From Gillisella vitis (GTDB taxonomy: Bacteria; Pseudomonadota; Alphaproteobacteria; Rhizobiales; Rhizobiaceae), in the NCBI RefSeq assembly GCF_001541345.2, contig NZ_LMVL02000013.1, positions 1-54,171 of the forward strand: a DNA stretch of 54,171 bases. The letters run 5' to 3'. Below are positions 43,769-51,795 of this stretch, piece after piece; position 1 is the stretch's first letter; the number at the start of each line of letters is the position of its first letter. Made by a program: the position numbers and the translations under genes. Below the pieces are notes generated by a model. The model was given only the letters and a program-made list of their open reading frames with translations, searched no databases and had not been told where the DNA came from.

Positions 43769-44278
43769 TTACTGTTTCTTTCGGAACGCATCCAGGGAGA
43801 CGACTGAGCCTTCCTTCTTTTCGCCTTCCGGCTTATCGGCAGCGCCATCCTCTGATTTTTCCGATTCGGCGGCCAGCGGATAGGCGGTGATTTCGGCAGA
43901 GGTTTCGTCTTCTTCAACCTGCGGCACATCGAATTCCAGTTCGAAATTCACAGAAGGATCGTAGAAGCCGCGAATGGCGTTGAAAGGAATGACCAGTTTT
44001 TCCGGCGTGTCGGAGAAGGACAAGCCCACTTCGAACAAGCTATCGGTGACCTTCAGGTCCCAGAACTGGTGCTGGATGACAATGGTCATCTGCTCAGCAT
44101 ATTTGGCCTTGAGGTGCTGGGAGATGCGCACACCCGGAGCACCCGTCAGGAAGGTGATGAAAAAGTGATGTTCCCCCGGCAGCCGGCCCGTTGCGGCGAC
44201 TTCGGTCAGCACCTTGCGGATAACGCCGCGCAATGCGTCCTGAGCCAGAATGTCGTAACGGATGTGGTCCTGCCCCAT
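43769..44278 (-). CDS. sspB: SspB family ClpXP adaptor
   Basis: SspB binds the tmRNA-encoded degradation tag and hands tagged proteins to ClpXP. The 169-residue protein has the alpha-type SspB fold: LPGEHHFFITFLTGAPGVRI, VIQHQFWDLKVTDSLFEVGLS, then FNAIRGFYDPSVNFELEF. An acidic linker leads to the C-terminal ClpX-docking tail VVSLDAFRKKQ. The ATG at 44278 has AGGAC seven to eight bases upstream. The tmRNA gene lies ~290 bp upstream on the same strand, so adaptor and tag are encoded side by side. Confidence 0.94.
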   Translation of the reverse strand: MGQDHIRYDILAQDALRGVIRKVLTEVAATGRLPGEHHFFITFLTGAPGVRISQHLKAKYAEQMTIVIQHQFWDLKVTDSLFEVGLSFSDTPEKLVIPFNAIRGFYDPSVNFELEFDVPQVEEDETSAEITAYPLAAESEKSEDGAADKPEGEKKEGSVVSLDAFRKKQ

Positions 44279-44311
44279 ATGGTCCTGTCTTTCTTCTGCG
44301 TCCGGTCATGT

Positions 44312-44327
44312 GCATCACAAGTGATGC
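44312..44327. repeat. inverted repeat in the sspB leader
   Basis: GCATCAC (44312-44318) and GTGATGC (44321-44327) form a perfect 7-bp inverted repeat with a 2-nt spacer, 34 bp before the sspB start codon. It may be an operator or small hairpin. Confidence 0.4.
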
Positions 44328-44564
44328 GCGTGTCTGTTGTTTATAAGCCATGCACGGCTTTGGCGCAAAGCCCGATTCCGCTTCTATCTATATCACTATA
44401 AATCAAACTCAAGGGTGAGGGTAGGGGCGCGGCTCAGGACGGGACAAGGAGCCAGAGGAGGACGTGCCGGTGGCTGGATGCGCAAAAGGCATCGCAGGAG
44501 AAGCCACTCAGCGGCCACCACGGCATCTATCAGCGCAAGGCAAAGTGATATCAAGGAGTAGAGA

Positions 44565-44893
44565 AGTGGAGGTTTCTGTTGCCAGGTACCTCCGAACCCC
44601 GCCTTACAGTGCTACCCGTAAGGACTTAGTTTGGGTTTCTGGCACCGCGATTAAGCAGCGACAGCGTAACCCTGAGCGTTGTTGTCATTTGCAACTACAC
44701 TTGTGACCCGATGACGGTGGTATCATGCCGAGCAAAAGTTCGATCTTTACGCCCTTGTCGATCCTATTTCGCCCCCATCAAAAGCCGGTCACAAAGACCG
44801 ACCGGTTTTTGGTGGAGGCGCCGGGTACCGCCCCCGGGTCCAATAGGTTTATTTCACCGACCGTTTATTGCCATAGCCGATGCAAGCACCGGC
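44565..44893 (-). ncRNA. ssrA: transfer-messenger RNA, permuted two-piece form
   Basis: tmRNA frees stalled ribosomes and appends a degradation tag. Read on the minus strand, an acceptor piece with T-arm and the stem-end CGCCTCCACCA finishes at 44810. A spacer (about 44777-44809) follows. The coding piece then begins GGGGGCGAAATAGGATCGAC at 44776, the classic 5' start. Its tag reads ANDNNAQGYAVAA then TAA (44692 to 44651), which after the charged alanine gives a 14-residue tag. The gene is in acceptor-first order, as in alphaproteobacteria, so the RNA is cut at the spacer and works as two pieces. A GGAGGT/ACCTCC stem closes the 3' end near 44568-44593. Ends are approximate. Confidence 0.93.
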
Positions 44894-44899
44894 AAGGGG

Positions 44900-44928
44900 G
44901 ATATAGGTGTTTTCCGCACGGATGAAAA
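44900..44928 (-). promoter_or_regulatory. candidate ssrA promoter
   Basis: On the minus strand, TTTTCA (44928-44923) and TATATC (44905-44900) are separated by exactly 17 bp, just upstream of the tmRNA. A start near 44893 fits the expected 5' end. The -35 hexamer is a moderate match only. Confidence 0.55.
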
Positions 44929-45083
44929 GACCGGCATCACCTGAATTTAACGGGTTCGTGACAAATGCGGATAATACCCTTGGAAATGCCGGGATATGAC
45001 GGTGTTTGATGCTGTTTCGACTTTCGCTGGGACGGGTTTCGGAGGTAAAGCTTGTTTCAAACGACAAACGGCAGGCACCGACC

Positions 45084-45878
45084 ATGAAGCAATATCTCGA
45101 TCTCCTGCAGCATGTGATGGAAAGTGGCAGCGACCGCGGCGACCGCACCGGTACCGGCACGCGCTCGGTCTTTGGGTATCAGATGCGGTTTGATCTGGCG
45201 GAGGGCTTCCCTGTCCTGACCACCAAGAAGCTGCATCTGCGCTCAATCATCCATGAACTCCTGTGGTTTTTGAAGGGCGATACCAATATTGCCTATCTGA
45301 AGGAAAACGGCGTTTCCATCTGGGACGAGTGGGCCGATGAAAATGGCGATCTCGGACCGGTCTACGGTGCGCAGTGGCGCTCCTGGCCAAAGCCCGGCGG
45401 TGGCCATATCGACCAGATTGCCAATCTCGTCGAGAGCATCAAGACTAACCCCAATTCCCGTCGCCATATCGTGTCGGCCTGGAATCCGGCCGAGGTGGAC
45501 GAGATGGCGCTGCCGCCCTGCCATTGCCTGTTCCAGTTCTATGTGGCCGATGGCAAGCTCTCGTGCCAGCTCTACCAGCGCTCCGCCGATATTTTCCTCG
45601 GCGTGCCATTTAACATCGCTTCCTATGCGCTGCTGACCATGATGGTGGCCCAGGTGACGGGGCTGAAAGCCGGCGATTTCGTTCATACGCTGGGGGATGC
45701 GCACCTCTACGCCAATCACTTCGAGCAGGCGCGGCTGCAATTGAGCCGGCAGCCAAAACCCTTGCCGGTGATGCGGATCAATCCAGACGTGAAGGATGTT
45801 TTCGGCTTTGAATTCAGTCATTTCAGCCTGGAAGGCTATGTCGCCGAACCTGCTATCAAGGCCCCGATTGCCGTGTAA
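45084..45878 (+). CDS. thyA: thymidylate synthase ThyA
   Basis: It methylates dUMP to dTMP using methylene-THF. The 264-residue protein equals E. coli ThyA in length. It has FPVLTTKKLHLRSIIHELLWFL, GPVYGAQWRSWP, the catalytic cysteine in LPPCHCLFQFYV, QRSADIFLGVPFNIASYALL and a final IKAPIAV. The ATG at 45084 is used; the frame to 45006 is non-homologous leader. It is the first of a same-strand block with DoxX and folA (dihydrofolate reductase), which regenerates the THF that thymidylate synthase consumes. Confidence 0.98.
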   Translation: MKQYLDLLQHVMESGSDRGDRTGTGTRSVFGYQMRFDLAEGFPVLTTKKLHLRSIIHELLWFLKGDTNIAYLKENGVSIWDEWADENGDLGPVYGAQWRSWPKPGGGHIDQIANLVESIKTNPNSRRHIVSAWNPAEVDEMALPPCHCLFQFYVADGKLSCQLYQRSADIFLGVPFNIASYALLTMMVAQVTGLKAGDFVHTLGDAHLYANHFEQARLQLSRQPKPLPVMRINPDVKDVFGFEFSHFSLEGYVAEPAIKAPIAV

Positions 45879-45988
45879 TACAATTTTTCGGTGTTGGTCA
45901 CGACAACGTTATCAAGAATTTCAGTGACAGAATGCCGCAGCTGTGGTTTCGGTCTCACATCGTTTCTTCCTAAAAAGGTTTAGGTTTC

Positions 45989-46381
45989 ATGATCTTCACT
46001 CGACTGAGCCCGTGGGCTCCGACCGTCCTCAGCATCCTGCGTATTATTGCGGGCCTGCTGTTTCTTGAACATGGCATGAGCAAGCTTCTGGGCTTCCCGC
46101 CCTCGGATATGAACCCGGCTGTGATGTCGCTGCCCTGGATTGCCGGTTGCATCGAACTGGTTGGCGGCGCGCTGATCACCATCGGCCTGTTCACGCGTCC
46201 AGCCGCCTTCATCGCATCCGGCATGTGCGCTTTCGCCTATTTTCTCGTGCATGCTCAGATGGGCTTTTACCCGATGAACAATCACGGCGAGCCGGCGATC
46301 CTGTTCTGCTTCGTGTTTTTCTACATCGTCTTTGCTGGCCCTGGCCCGCTCAGCGTCGATGCGGCGATGCGCAAGGAATAG
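45989..46381 (+). CDS. DoxX family membrane protein
   Basis: This 130-residue protein has about four hydrophobic helices and the DoxX start LRIIAGLLFLEHGMSKLLGFP, then IAGCIELVGGALITIGLFTRPAAFIASG and a closing LFCFVFFYIVFAGPG. Function is unclear in general; some members act in redox or thiosulfate:quinone chemistry. It sits between thyA and folA and is followed by a strong terminator, so folA likely has its own promoter. Confidence 0.92.
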   Translation: MIFTRLSPWAPTVLSILRIIAGLLFLEHGMSKLLGFPPSDMNPAVMSLPWIAGCIELVGGALITIGLFTRPAAFIASGMCAFAYFLVHAQMGFYPMNNHGEPAILFCFVFFYIVFAGPGPLSVDAAMRKE

Positions 46382-46405
46382 TTTGTCTGCAAGGGATGTA
46401 TTTCG

Positions 46406-46435
46406 GGCCGCCGTCGTGTTGACGGCGGCCTTTTT
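46406..46435 (+). terminator. intrinsic terminator after the DoxX gene
   Basis: GGCCGCCGTC (46406-46415) pairs perfectly with GACGGCGGCC (46421-46430), with a 5-nt loop and a TTTTT tail (46431-46435). This is a textbook intrinsic terminator. Confidence 0.92.
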
Positions 46436-46494
46436 CATGGAAGTCTACGGTGGTTTATGACACCACTCCGCTCGGTAAATGAAGAGAGCAGATC

Positions 46495-47016
46495 ATGCCG
46501 AAAATCTCCATTGTTGTTGCCGTCTCAAACAACGGCGTGATCGGTCGAGATGGTGACATGCCCTGGAAGCTGACCACCGATCTCAAGCGGTTCAAGGCGC
46601 TGACGCTTGGCAAGCCGCTGATAATGGGCCGCAAGACCTTCGAGAGTTTCGGCTCCCGACCGCTTCCCGGTCGCCCGCATGTGATCGTCAGCCGTCATGC
46701 CGATATCGCCATGCCCTCGGTGGAAACCGTGCGCAGCCTTGAGGCGGGGCTTGAGCGGGCAGGGCAGATTGCCGGGGATTTGGGGATAGAGGAGATCTGC
46801 GTGATCGGCGGTGGCGAAATCTACCGGCAGGCTTTGCCGCTGGCTGATATCCTGCATGTCACCCATGTGGAGACGGATATTGCCGATGGCGATACGGTTT
46901 TTCCGGCAATCGATCCGTCACAGTTTGAAAAACTGCATGAAGAGGCCGTGCCAGCCGGCGAACGCGACAGTTTCGCGACGCGCTACGCGATCTATCGGCG
47001 AAAAGCGGCTTTATAA
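46495..47016 (+). CDS. folA: dihydrofolate reductase FolA
   Basis: It reduces dihydrofolate to tetrahydrofolate with NADPH. The 173-residue protein has ISIVVAVSNNGVIGRDGDMPWKL (substrate loop), RFKALTLGKPLIMGRKTFES and VIGGGEIYRQALPLADILHVT. The length is in the normal range. It is separated from the DoxX gene by a terminator, so it likely has its own promoter in the ~60 bp between. It closes the folate cycle opened by thyA. Confidence 0.97.
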   Translation: MPKISIVVAVSNNGVIGRDGDMPWKLTTDLKRFKALTLGKPLIMGRKTFESFGSRPLPGRPHVIVSRHADIAMPSVETVRSLEAGLERAGQIAGDLGIEEICVIGGGEIYRQALPLADILHVTHVETDIADGDTVFPAIDPSQFEKLHEEAVPAGERDSFATRYAIYRRKAAL

Positions 47017-47058
47017 CCGTTTATTTCCATAGAAATCGAAGAAGTTAGGGCCTTTTCG

Positions 47059-47087
47059 TTGAAAGGCGCCGCCGCGATCCCTATAAC
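47059..47087 (+). promoter_or_regulatory. strong sigma70-like promoter for hflK
   Basis: TTGAAA (47059-47064) and TATAAC (47082-47087) are separated by exactly 17 bp, ~178 bp before the hflK start. The same bases (GTTGAAA then CCCTATAA) also partly fit an RpoH (heat-shock) promoter. Which sigma factor uses it cannot be decided by sequence. Confidence 0.7.
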
Positions 47088-47264
47088 GGGATTAATCCGG
47101 GTGGATGCCTTTTTGATGGCGCCGTTGCGGGCCTTTGCACAACAGTTATGGACTGAAATAGTCTTTGGCGTGGATTGTGCAGGAGACTAGAGGTTTTGCA
47201 GCGTCGTGCCGGGTTTACGAGCTCCATGGCGCTGTTGGGAGCATTCTCAGAAAAAGAGGTTTTG

Positions 47265-48377
47265 ATGCCTTGGAGTAATCAGAACGGCGGCGGCCCGTGG
47301 GGCGGCGGCGGTGGTAATAACAACAATGGAGGACCGTGGGGGCAGGGACCGAATCGGCCTCGCGGCAATGGCGGTGGCGGCGGTGGCAAACAGCCGCCGG
47401 ATCTGGAAGACATTATCAAGCGCGGGCAGGATCAGTTCAAGAACCTTGTTCCCGGTGGTCTGGGCGGAGGCATGGGCCTGATCGTCGTGCTCGCCGTGGC
47501 CGGTCTCTGGTTGACCCAGGCGGTCTATACCGTGCAGCCGGACGAGCGTGGCGTGGAAATGCGTTTCGGCAAGCCGAAGGACGAAATTTCCGCCCCCGGT
47601 CTGCATTTCCATCTTTGGCCGTTTGAAACGGTGGAGAAGGTCAAAGTGACCGAGCAGCAACAGAATATCGGTGCCAAGGTTGCCTCCAATTCCACGGCTG
47701 GCCTGATGCTGACCGGCGACCAGAATATCGTCAACGTGCAGTTTTCCGTGTTGTACACGGTCAGCGATCCGAAGGCCTATCTGTTCAATCTCGAAAGCCC
47801 GCCGCAGACTTTGCAGCAGGTGGCGGAGAGCGCCATGCGCGAAGTCGTCGGACGTCGCCCGGCCCAGGAAATTTTCCGTGATGCTCGTCAGTCTATCTCT
47901 GTCGACGTGCGCAACATCATCCAGGGCACGATGGACAACTACGGTTCCGGCATTTCCATCAATTCTGTAGCTATCGAGGATGCGGCGCCGCCGCGTGAAG
48001 TGGCCGATGCGTTCGATGAAGTGCAGCGTGCCGAACAGGACGAAGACCGGTTCGTCGAGGAAGCCAACCAATATTCCAACCAGAAGCTTGGTCAGGCCCG
48101 TGGCCAGTCCGCGCAGATGCGGGAAGAGGCTGCTGCCTACAAGGATCGCGTCGTGAAGGAAGCCGAGGGTGAGGCGCAGCGCTTCATCTCGATCTACGAC
48201 CAGTATACCAAGGCGCCGGACGTGACCCGCACGCGGCTTTACATTGAAACCATGGAGCAGGTCCTGAAGAAATCCAACAAGGTGATCGTTGATGAGCAGG
48301 GCCAGGGTGTCGTTCCCTATCTGCCGTTGAACGAAATCGGCCGCATGGGCAGCCAGCCAGCACAGGGAGGCAAGTAA
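47265..48377 (+). CDS. hflK: FtsH regulator HflK
   Basis: HflK is a membrane SPFH/prohibitin-domain protein that with HflC caps and tunes the FtsH protease. The 370-residue protein has a low-complexity Gly/Asn/Pro N-terminus (about residues 1-45) and one membrane segment (MGLIVVLAVAGLWLTQAVYTV). An SPFH domain follows with the YTVQPDERGVEMRFGKPKD entry strand, then a coiled coil (EEANQYSNQKLGQARG). The ATG at 47265 has AAGAGGT upstream. hflC follows with no intervening gap (1 nt). Confidence 0.95.
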   Translation: MPWSNQNGGGPWGGGGGNNNNGGPWGQGPNRPRGNGGGGGGKQPPDLEDIIKRGQDQFKNLVPGGLGGGMGLIVVLAVAGLWLTQAVYTVQPDERGVEMRFGKPKDEISAPGLHFHLWPFETVEKVKVTEQQQNIGAKVASNSTAGLMLTGDQNIVNVQFSVLYTVSDPKAYLFNLESPPQTLQQVAESAMREVVGRRPAQEIFRDARQSISVDVRNIIQGTMDNYGSGISINSVAIEDAAPPREVADAFDEVQRAEQDEDRFVEEANQYSNQKLGQARGQSAQMREEAAAYKDRVVKEAEGEAQRFISIYDQYTKAPDVTRTRLYIETMEQVLKKSNKVIVDEQGQGVVPYLPLNEIGRMGSQPAQGGK

Positions 48378-48378
48378 G

Positions 48379-49296
48379 ATGACCAATCGTCTTCCTGCCG
48401 TGCTGATCGGCTTAGCCATCGTGCTTCTGCTGATCTACTCTTCGGTTTTCGTCATCAACCAGCGCCAGCAGGCGGTCGTCGTGCGCTTCGGCCAGATCAA
48501 GGCGGTCTATAGCGAGCCTGGCCTTTATTTCAAAATGCCCTTCGCCTTTGCCGGCGCCGACAAGGTGCAGATCATTTCGGATCAGTCCCTGCGATTTGAC
48601 CTCGACAATATCCGTGTCCAGGTTTCTGGCGGTAAATTCTATGAGGTCGATGCCTTCCTGATCTACAAGATCACCGATGCCCGCCGCTTTATCGGGATCG
48701 TTTCGGGTGGTGACCGAGATCTGGCGGAAGCGCGGCTTCGTACCCGTCTCGATGCATCCTTGCGTCGGGTCTACGGTTTGCGCGGCTTCGAGGCCGCCCT
48801 GTCGGATGCCCGTTCGCAGATGATGCAGGAGGTTGCCGACGATCTGAAATCGGATGCGGAAAACCTTGGTATCACCATTGAGGACGTACGCATTCGCCGC
48901 ACCGACCTGACCCAGGAGATTTCGCAACAGACCTATGCCCGGATGCGTTCCGAGCGTCTGGCCGAAGCCGAACTGATTCGGGCTCGCGGTAATGAAGAGG
49001 GCCAGCGTCGCCGGGCCATCGCCGACCGTCAGGTTGTCGAGTTGCAGGCCGATGCGCAGCGCGATTCGGAAATCCTGCGCGGTCAGGGTGATGCAGAGCG
49101 CAACCGGGTGTTCGCGGATGCCTATCAGCGCGATCCGTCCTTCTTCGAATTCTACCGTTCGATGGCAGCCTATGAGGCATCGCTCGGCACGACCGGGACG
49201 TCCATGGTGCTGTCGCCGAATTCGGAATTCTTCAAGTTCTTCCGTTCGCAGGCTGGCACTGGGGCGGCAACGCCCGCAGCACCTGCCGCCAACTGA
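48379..49296 (+). CDS. hflC: FtsH regulator HflC
   Basis: This is the SPFH partner of HflK (305 residues). It has one N-terminal membrane segment (LPAVLIGLAIVLLLIYSSVFVI), NQRQQAVVVRFGQIKAVYSEPGLYF as the family entry, then VDAFLIYKITDARRFIG and the C-terminal coiled coil with RSERLAEAELIRARGNEEGQ. It begins 1 nt after hflK. A terminator closes the pair at 49317, so degP downstream may have its own promoter or read-through. Confidence 0.95.
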   Translation: MTNRLPAVLIGLAIVLLLIYSSVFVINQRQQAVVVRFGQIKAVYSEPGLYFKMPFAFAGADKVQIISDQSLRFDLDNIRVQVSGGKFYEVDAFLIYKITDARRFIGIVSGGDRDLAEARLRTRLDASLRRVYGLRGFEAALSDARSQMMQEVADDLKSDAENLGITIEDVRIRRTDLTQEISQQTYARMRSERLAEAELIRARGNEEGQRRRAIADRQVVELQADAQRDSEILRGQGDAERNRVFADAYQRDPSFFEFYRSMAAYEASLGTTGTSMVLSPNSEFFKFFRSQAGTGAATPAAPAAN

Positions 49297-49315
49297 TAGA
49301 CACATCTTTAAAGCC

Positions 49316-49346
49316 AAAAGGGGCCGGGTTATTCCGGCCCCTTTTT
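49316..49346 (+). terminator. intrinsic terminator after hflC
   Basis: AAAAGGGGCCGG (49316-49327) pairs with CCGGCCCCTTTT (49334-49345), with a 6-nt loop and a T tract. It is a convincing terminator immediately after the hflC stop. Confidence 0.9.
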
Positions 49347-49585
49347 CTATGGGTATGCCATTTGCAAATATCTCAACCGCCTGATGCATTTGAGATCGAC
49401 GAAATCCTTCGAAACGACGATGCCTGCGCATTTTGGGCGGCGGGTATAAACAGCACTCCGCGCCATGACGCCGCCCTATACTCAAGATAGCGTGAACAAA
49501 CCCCGCAAGGCGGTTTCGGTTTGTAGCCATGCGTCCTATGATCGGTCGGATGCGAGCAGGAATGAAACTCACGATGAGGAAGCTT

Positions 49586-51154
49586 ATGATCAAGTGTTGC
49601 GGACCGGCCACCCGCCTTCTGACCTCTGTTGTTGTCGGGGGCATGGTCAGCTTTGGGCCTGTGGCCACGAGCACGGCAGCCTTCGCGCAGGTCAAGACCG
49701 CAGCGCCGATTCCCCCGTCACCGCCTGCTTCCGGGTCTAGTGCGTCCCCAACACCCGGACCCGCGCAGGGCGGCCCGGCACCCGTCGCTGATCTCGCCGA
49801 GGGGCTTCTCGGTGCGGTGGTCAATATCGCGACATCGCAGAATGTCGATGATGACGAGTCTGCGCCCCTGCCACAGGTGCCGAAAGGGTCGCCTTTTGAG
49901 GATCTGTTTGAGGATTTCTACAAGAATCGCGAGGGCAAGGGCAGCAACCACAAGGTCAATTCGCTCGGCTCCGGCTTTGTCATCGATCCCGCTGGCTATA
50001 TCGTCACCAACAACCATGTCATCGAGAATGCCGATGATATCGAAGTCATTTTCTCCGACGGGTCGAAATTGCAGGCCAAGCTGATCGGCACCGATACCAA
50101 AACCGATCTTTCGTTGCTCAAGGTTGAGCCGACGGAACCGCTGACGGCGGTAAAATTCGGCGATTCGAAAGTGATGCGGATCGGCGATTGGGTGATGGCG
50201 ATCGGCAATCCCTTCGGGCTTGGCGGATCGGTGACCCTCGGCATCGTTTCGGCCCGGGGCCGCAATATCAATGCCGGTCCCTATGACAATTTCATCCAGA
50301 CCGATGCGGCGATCAACAAGGGCAATTCCGGTGGTCCACTGTTCAACATGCGCGGTGAAGTGATCGGCATCAATACGGCGATCATTTCGCCGAGTGGCGG
50401 CTCCATCGGCATTGGCTTTGCCGTGCCATCGGAACTGGCTGAAAATGTTATCAAGCAACTCCGCGACTTTGGCGAGACGCGGCGCGGCTGGCTGGGCGTG
50501 CGCATTCAGCCAGTGCCGGATGATCTGGCCAAGTCGGCAGGCATTAAAGTCGGCCGGGGTGCGCTGGTCAGCAGCATTATTGAAGGCGGTCCGGTGGCCA
50601 AGGGTCCGCTCAAAACCGGTGACGTGATCATTTCTTTCGGCGGCAAAGATATTGCCGAAAGCCGGGATCTGGTGCGCACCGTGGCCGAAAGCCCGATCAA
50701 TCAGGATATCGATGTCGTGGTGTTTCGTGACGGCAAGCGAGAGACCCTGAAAGTGAAATTGGCGCAATTGCCCGACGATAAGGCGATGGAAGCCAAGGAC
50801 AGTGAGCAGGCCGATCCGAAGGCCAGCGATAGCGAAGACACGGATGAAGCGGCCAGCGGCATGGTGCTTGGCATGAGTGTCGAGGCGCTGGACGATGAGA
50901 AGCGGACCGCCAATTCGATTGCCAAGAGCGTCGAGGGCTTGCTGATAACAGATGTGCAGCAGGGCTCCGCCGCTGACCAGAAGGGCTTGAAAGCGGGTGA
51001 GGTCATTGTGGAAGTGGCGCAGGAATTCGTCGCCACGCCGGAAGCCTTGGCTGAGAAAATCGACAAGCTGAAATCCGATGGCCGCCGTGCCATTCACCTG
51101 ATGGTCGCCAATAGCGAGGGCGATCTGCGGTTTGTCGCGGTGCCGCTGGAATAG
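49586..51154 (+). CDS. DegP/DegQ-type periplasmic serine protease
   Basis: This is a trypsin-fold envelope protease/chaperone for misfolded proteins. From the chosen ATG (49586, with GAGGA six bases upstream) it has 522 residues. There is a signal peptide (ending about TSTAAFA), a Pro/Ser/Ala-rich linker, and a protease domain with H in GYIVTNNHVIEN, D in TKTDLSLLKV and S in NKGNSGGPLFNM. Two PDZ domains follow (about residues 290-385 and 420-515). It trails hflKC, so three envelope quality-control genes adjoin. DegP-versus-DegQ naming is not decided by sequence; the two have similar plans. Confidence 0.94.
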   Translation: MIKCCGPATRLLTSVVVGGMVSFGPVATSTAAFAQVKTAAPIPPSPPASGSSASPTPGPAQGGPAPVADLAEGLLGAVVNIATSQNVDDDESAPLPQVPKGSPFEDLFEDFYKNREGKGSNHKVNSLGSGFVIDPAGYIVTNNHVIENADDIEVIFSDGSKLQAKLIGTDTKTDLSLLKVEPTEPLTAVKFGDSKVMRIGDWVMAIGNPFGLGGSVTLGIVSARGRNINAGPYDNFIQTDAAINKGNSGGPLFNMRGEVIGINTAIISPSGGSIGIGFAVPSELAENVIKQLRDFGETRRGWLGVRIQPVPDDLAKSAGIKVGRGALVSSIIEGGPVAKGPLKTGDVIISFGGKDIAESRDLVRTVAESPINQDIDVVVFRDGKRETLKVKLAQLPDDKAMEAKDSEQADPKASDSEDTDEAASGMVLGMSVEALDDEKRTANSIAKSVEGLLITDVQQGSAADQKGLKAGEVIVEVAQEFVATPEALAEKIDKLKSDGRRAIHLMVANSEGDLRFVAVPLE

Positions 51155-51186
51155 GGCGTTTTCGAGAGTCGATTCAGTGGTCTACG

Positions 51187-51215
51187 GCGGCGGGTTCAGA
51201 GTTTGAATCCGCTGC
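51187..51215. terminator. convergent hairpin between the DegP-type and GNAT genes
   Basis: GCGGCGGGTTCA (51187-51198) pairs with TGAATCCGCTGC (51204-51215) with two G:T wobbles across a 5-nt loop. It lies between converging genes, just before the minus-strand GNAT stop. Confidence 0.5.
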
Positions 51216-51216
51216 T

Positions 51217-51783
51217 TCAAGTGATTTGTTGGGACGCCCAACGCTGTTTTGTCATCCGGTAAAGCACATGTGGTTTCAGCTGCGGATGGGTGTCAGGGAC
51301 GCGCGGATGGTCGAAATCGCCGCTCAGATCCCGGATCATGCCAAGCCGCTGCATGACAGCGGTGGAGCGGTGGTTGGTTGCGACCGCAAAGGAGACGATT
51401 TCGGTCAAGCCTTTGGTCTCGAAACCGTAGCCGAGAAGACCGCGTGCCGCTTCCGTCGCATAGCCATGCCCCCAGAACCGGGTGGCGAGCCGCCAGCCGA
51501 TTTCTATTGTGCCCTCGCCCAGAATGCCCGGCATCATCGCGTCCGACAATCCGCAAAAGCCAATGGGCTCTTCGGTTTCCTTCAGTTCGACCGCGTAAAA
51601 GCACAGGCCGGTCTCATCGATCAGCCTGTTGACGCGCTCCATCATCAGGTCCGCTTCTTCATAGGTCCGGCGAAAGGGGAAGAACTGCATGACTTTCGGG
51701 TCGGCGTTGATTTCCCGAAACAGATTGCGGTCGCTCTCTTTCCATCGGCGCAACAGCAGCCGGTCTGTTTCGAGAATAATCAT
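51217..51783 (-). CDS. GNAT acetyltransferase, RimJ/RimL type
   Basis: This is a 188-residue protein with the RimJ/RimL opening IILETDRLLLRRWKESDRNL. A VELKETEEPIGFCGLSD strand and IEIGWRLATRFWGHGYATEA (acetyl-CoA loop) follow, then NHRSTAVMQRLGMIRD. It probably acetylates N-terminal or small-molecule amines; the target is unknown. It begins 12 bp after the serB stop on the same strand, so the two may be co-transcribed. Confidence 0.9.
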   Translation of the reverse strand: MIILETDRLLLRRWKESDRNLFREINADPKVMQFFPFRRTYEEADLMMERVNRLIDETGLCFYAVELKETEEPIGFCGLSDAMMPGILGEGTIEIGWRLATRFWGHGYATEAARGLLGYGFETKGLTEIVSFAVATNHRSTAVMQRLGMIRDLSGDFDHPRVPDTHPQLKPHVLYRMTKQRWASQQIT

Positions 51784-51795
51784 GATGCCCGTGGT

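Noticed and set aside
48412..49824. 470-residue open frame on the minus strand
   Set aside because: Antisense across hflC and the start of the DegP-type gene, no recognisable fold.
49718..51097. 459-residue open frame on the minus strand
   Set aside because: Antisense of the DegP-type protease.
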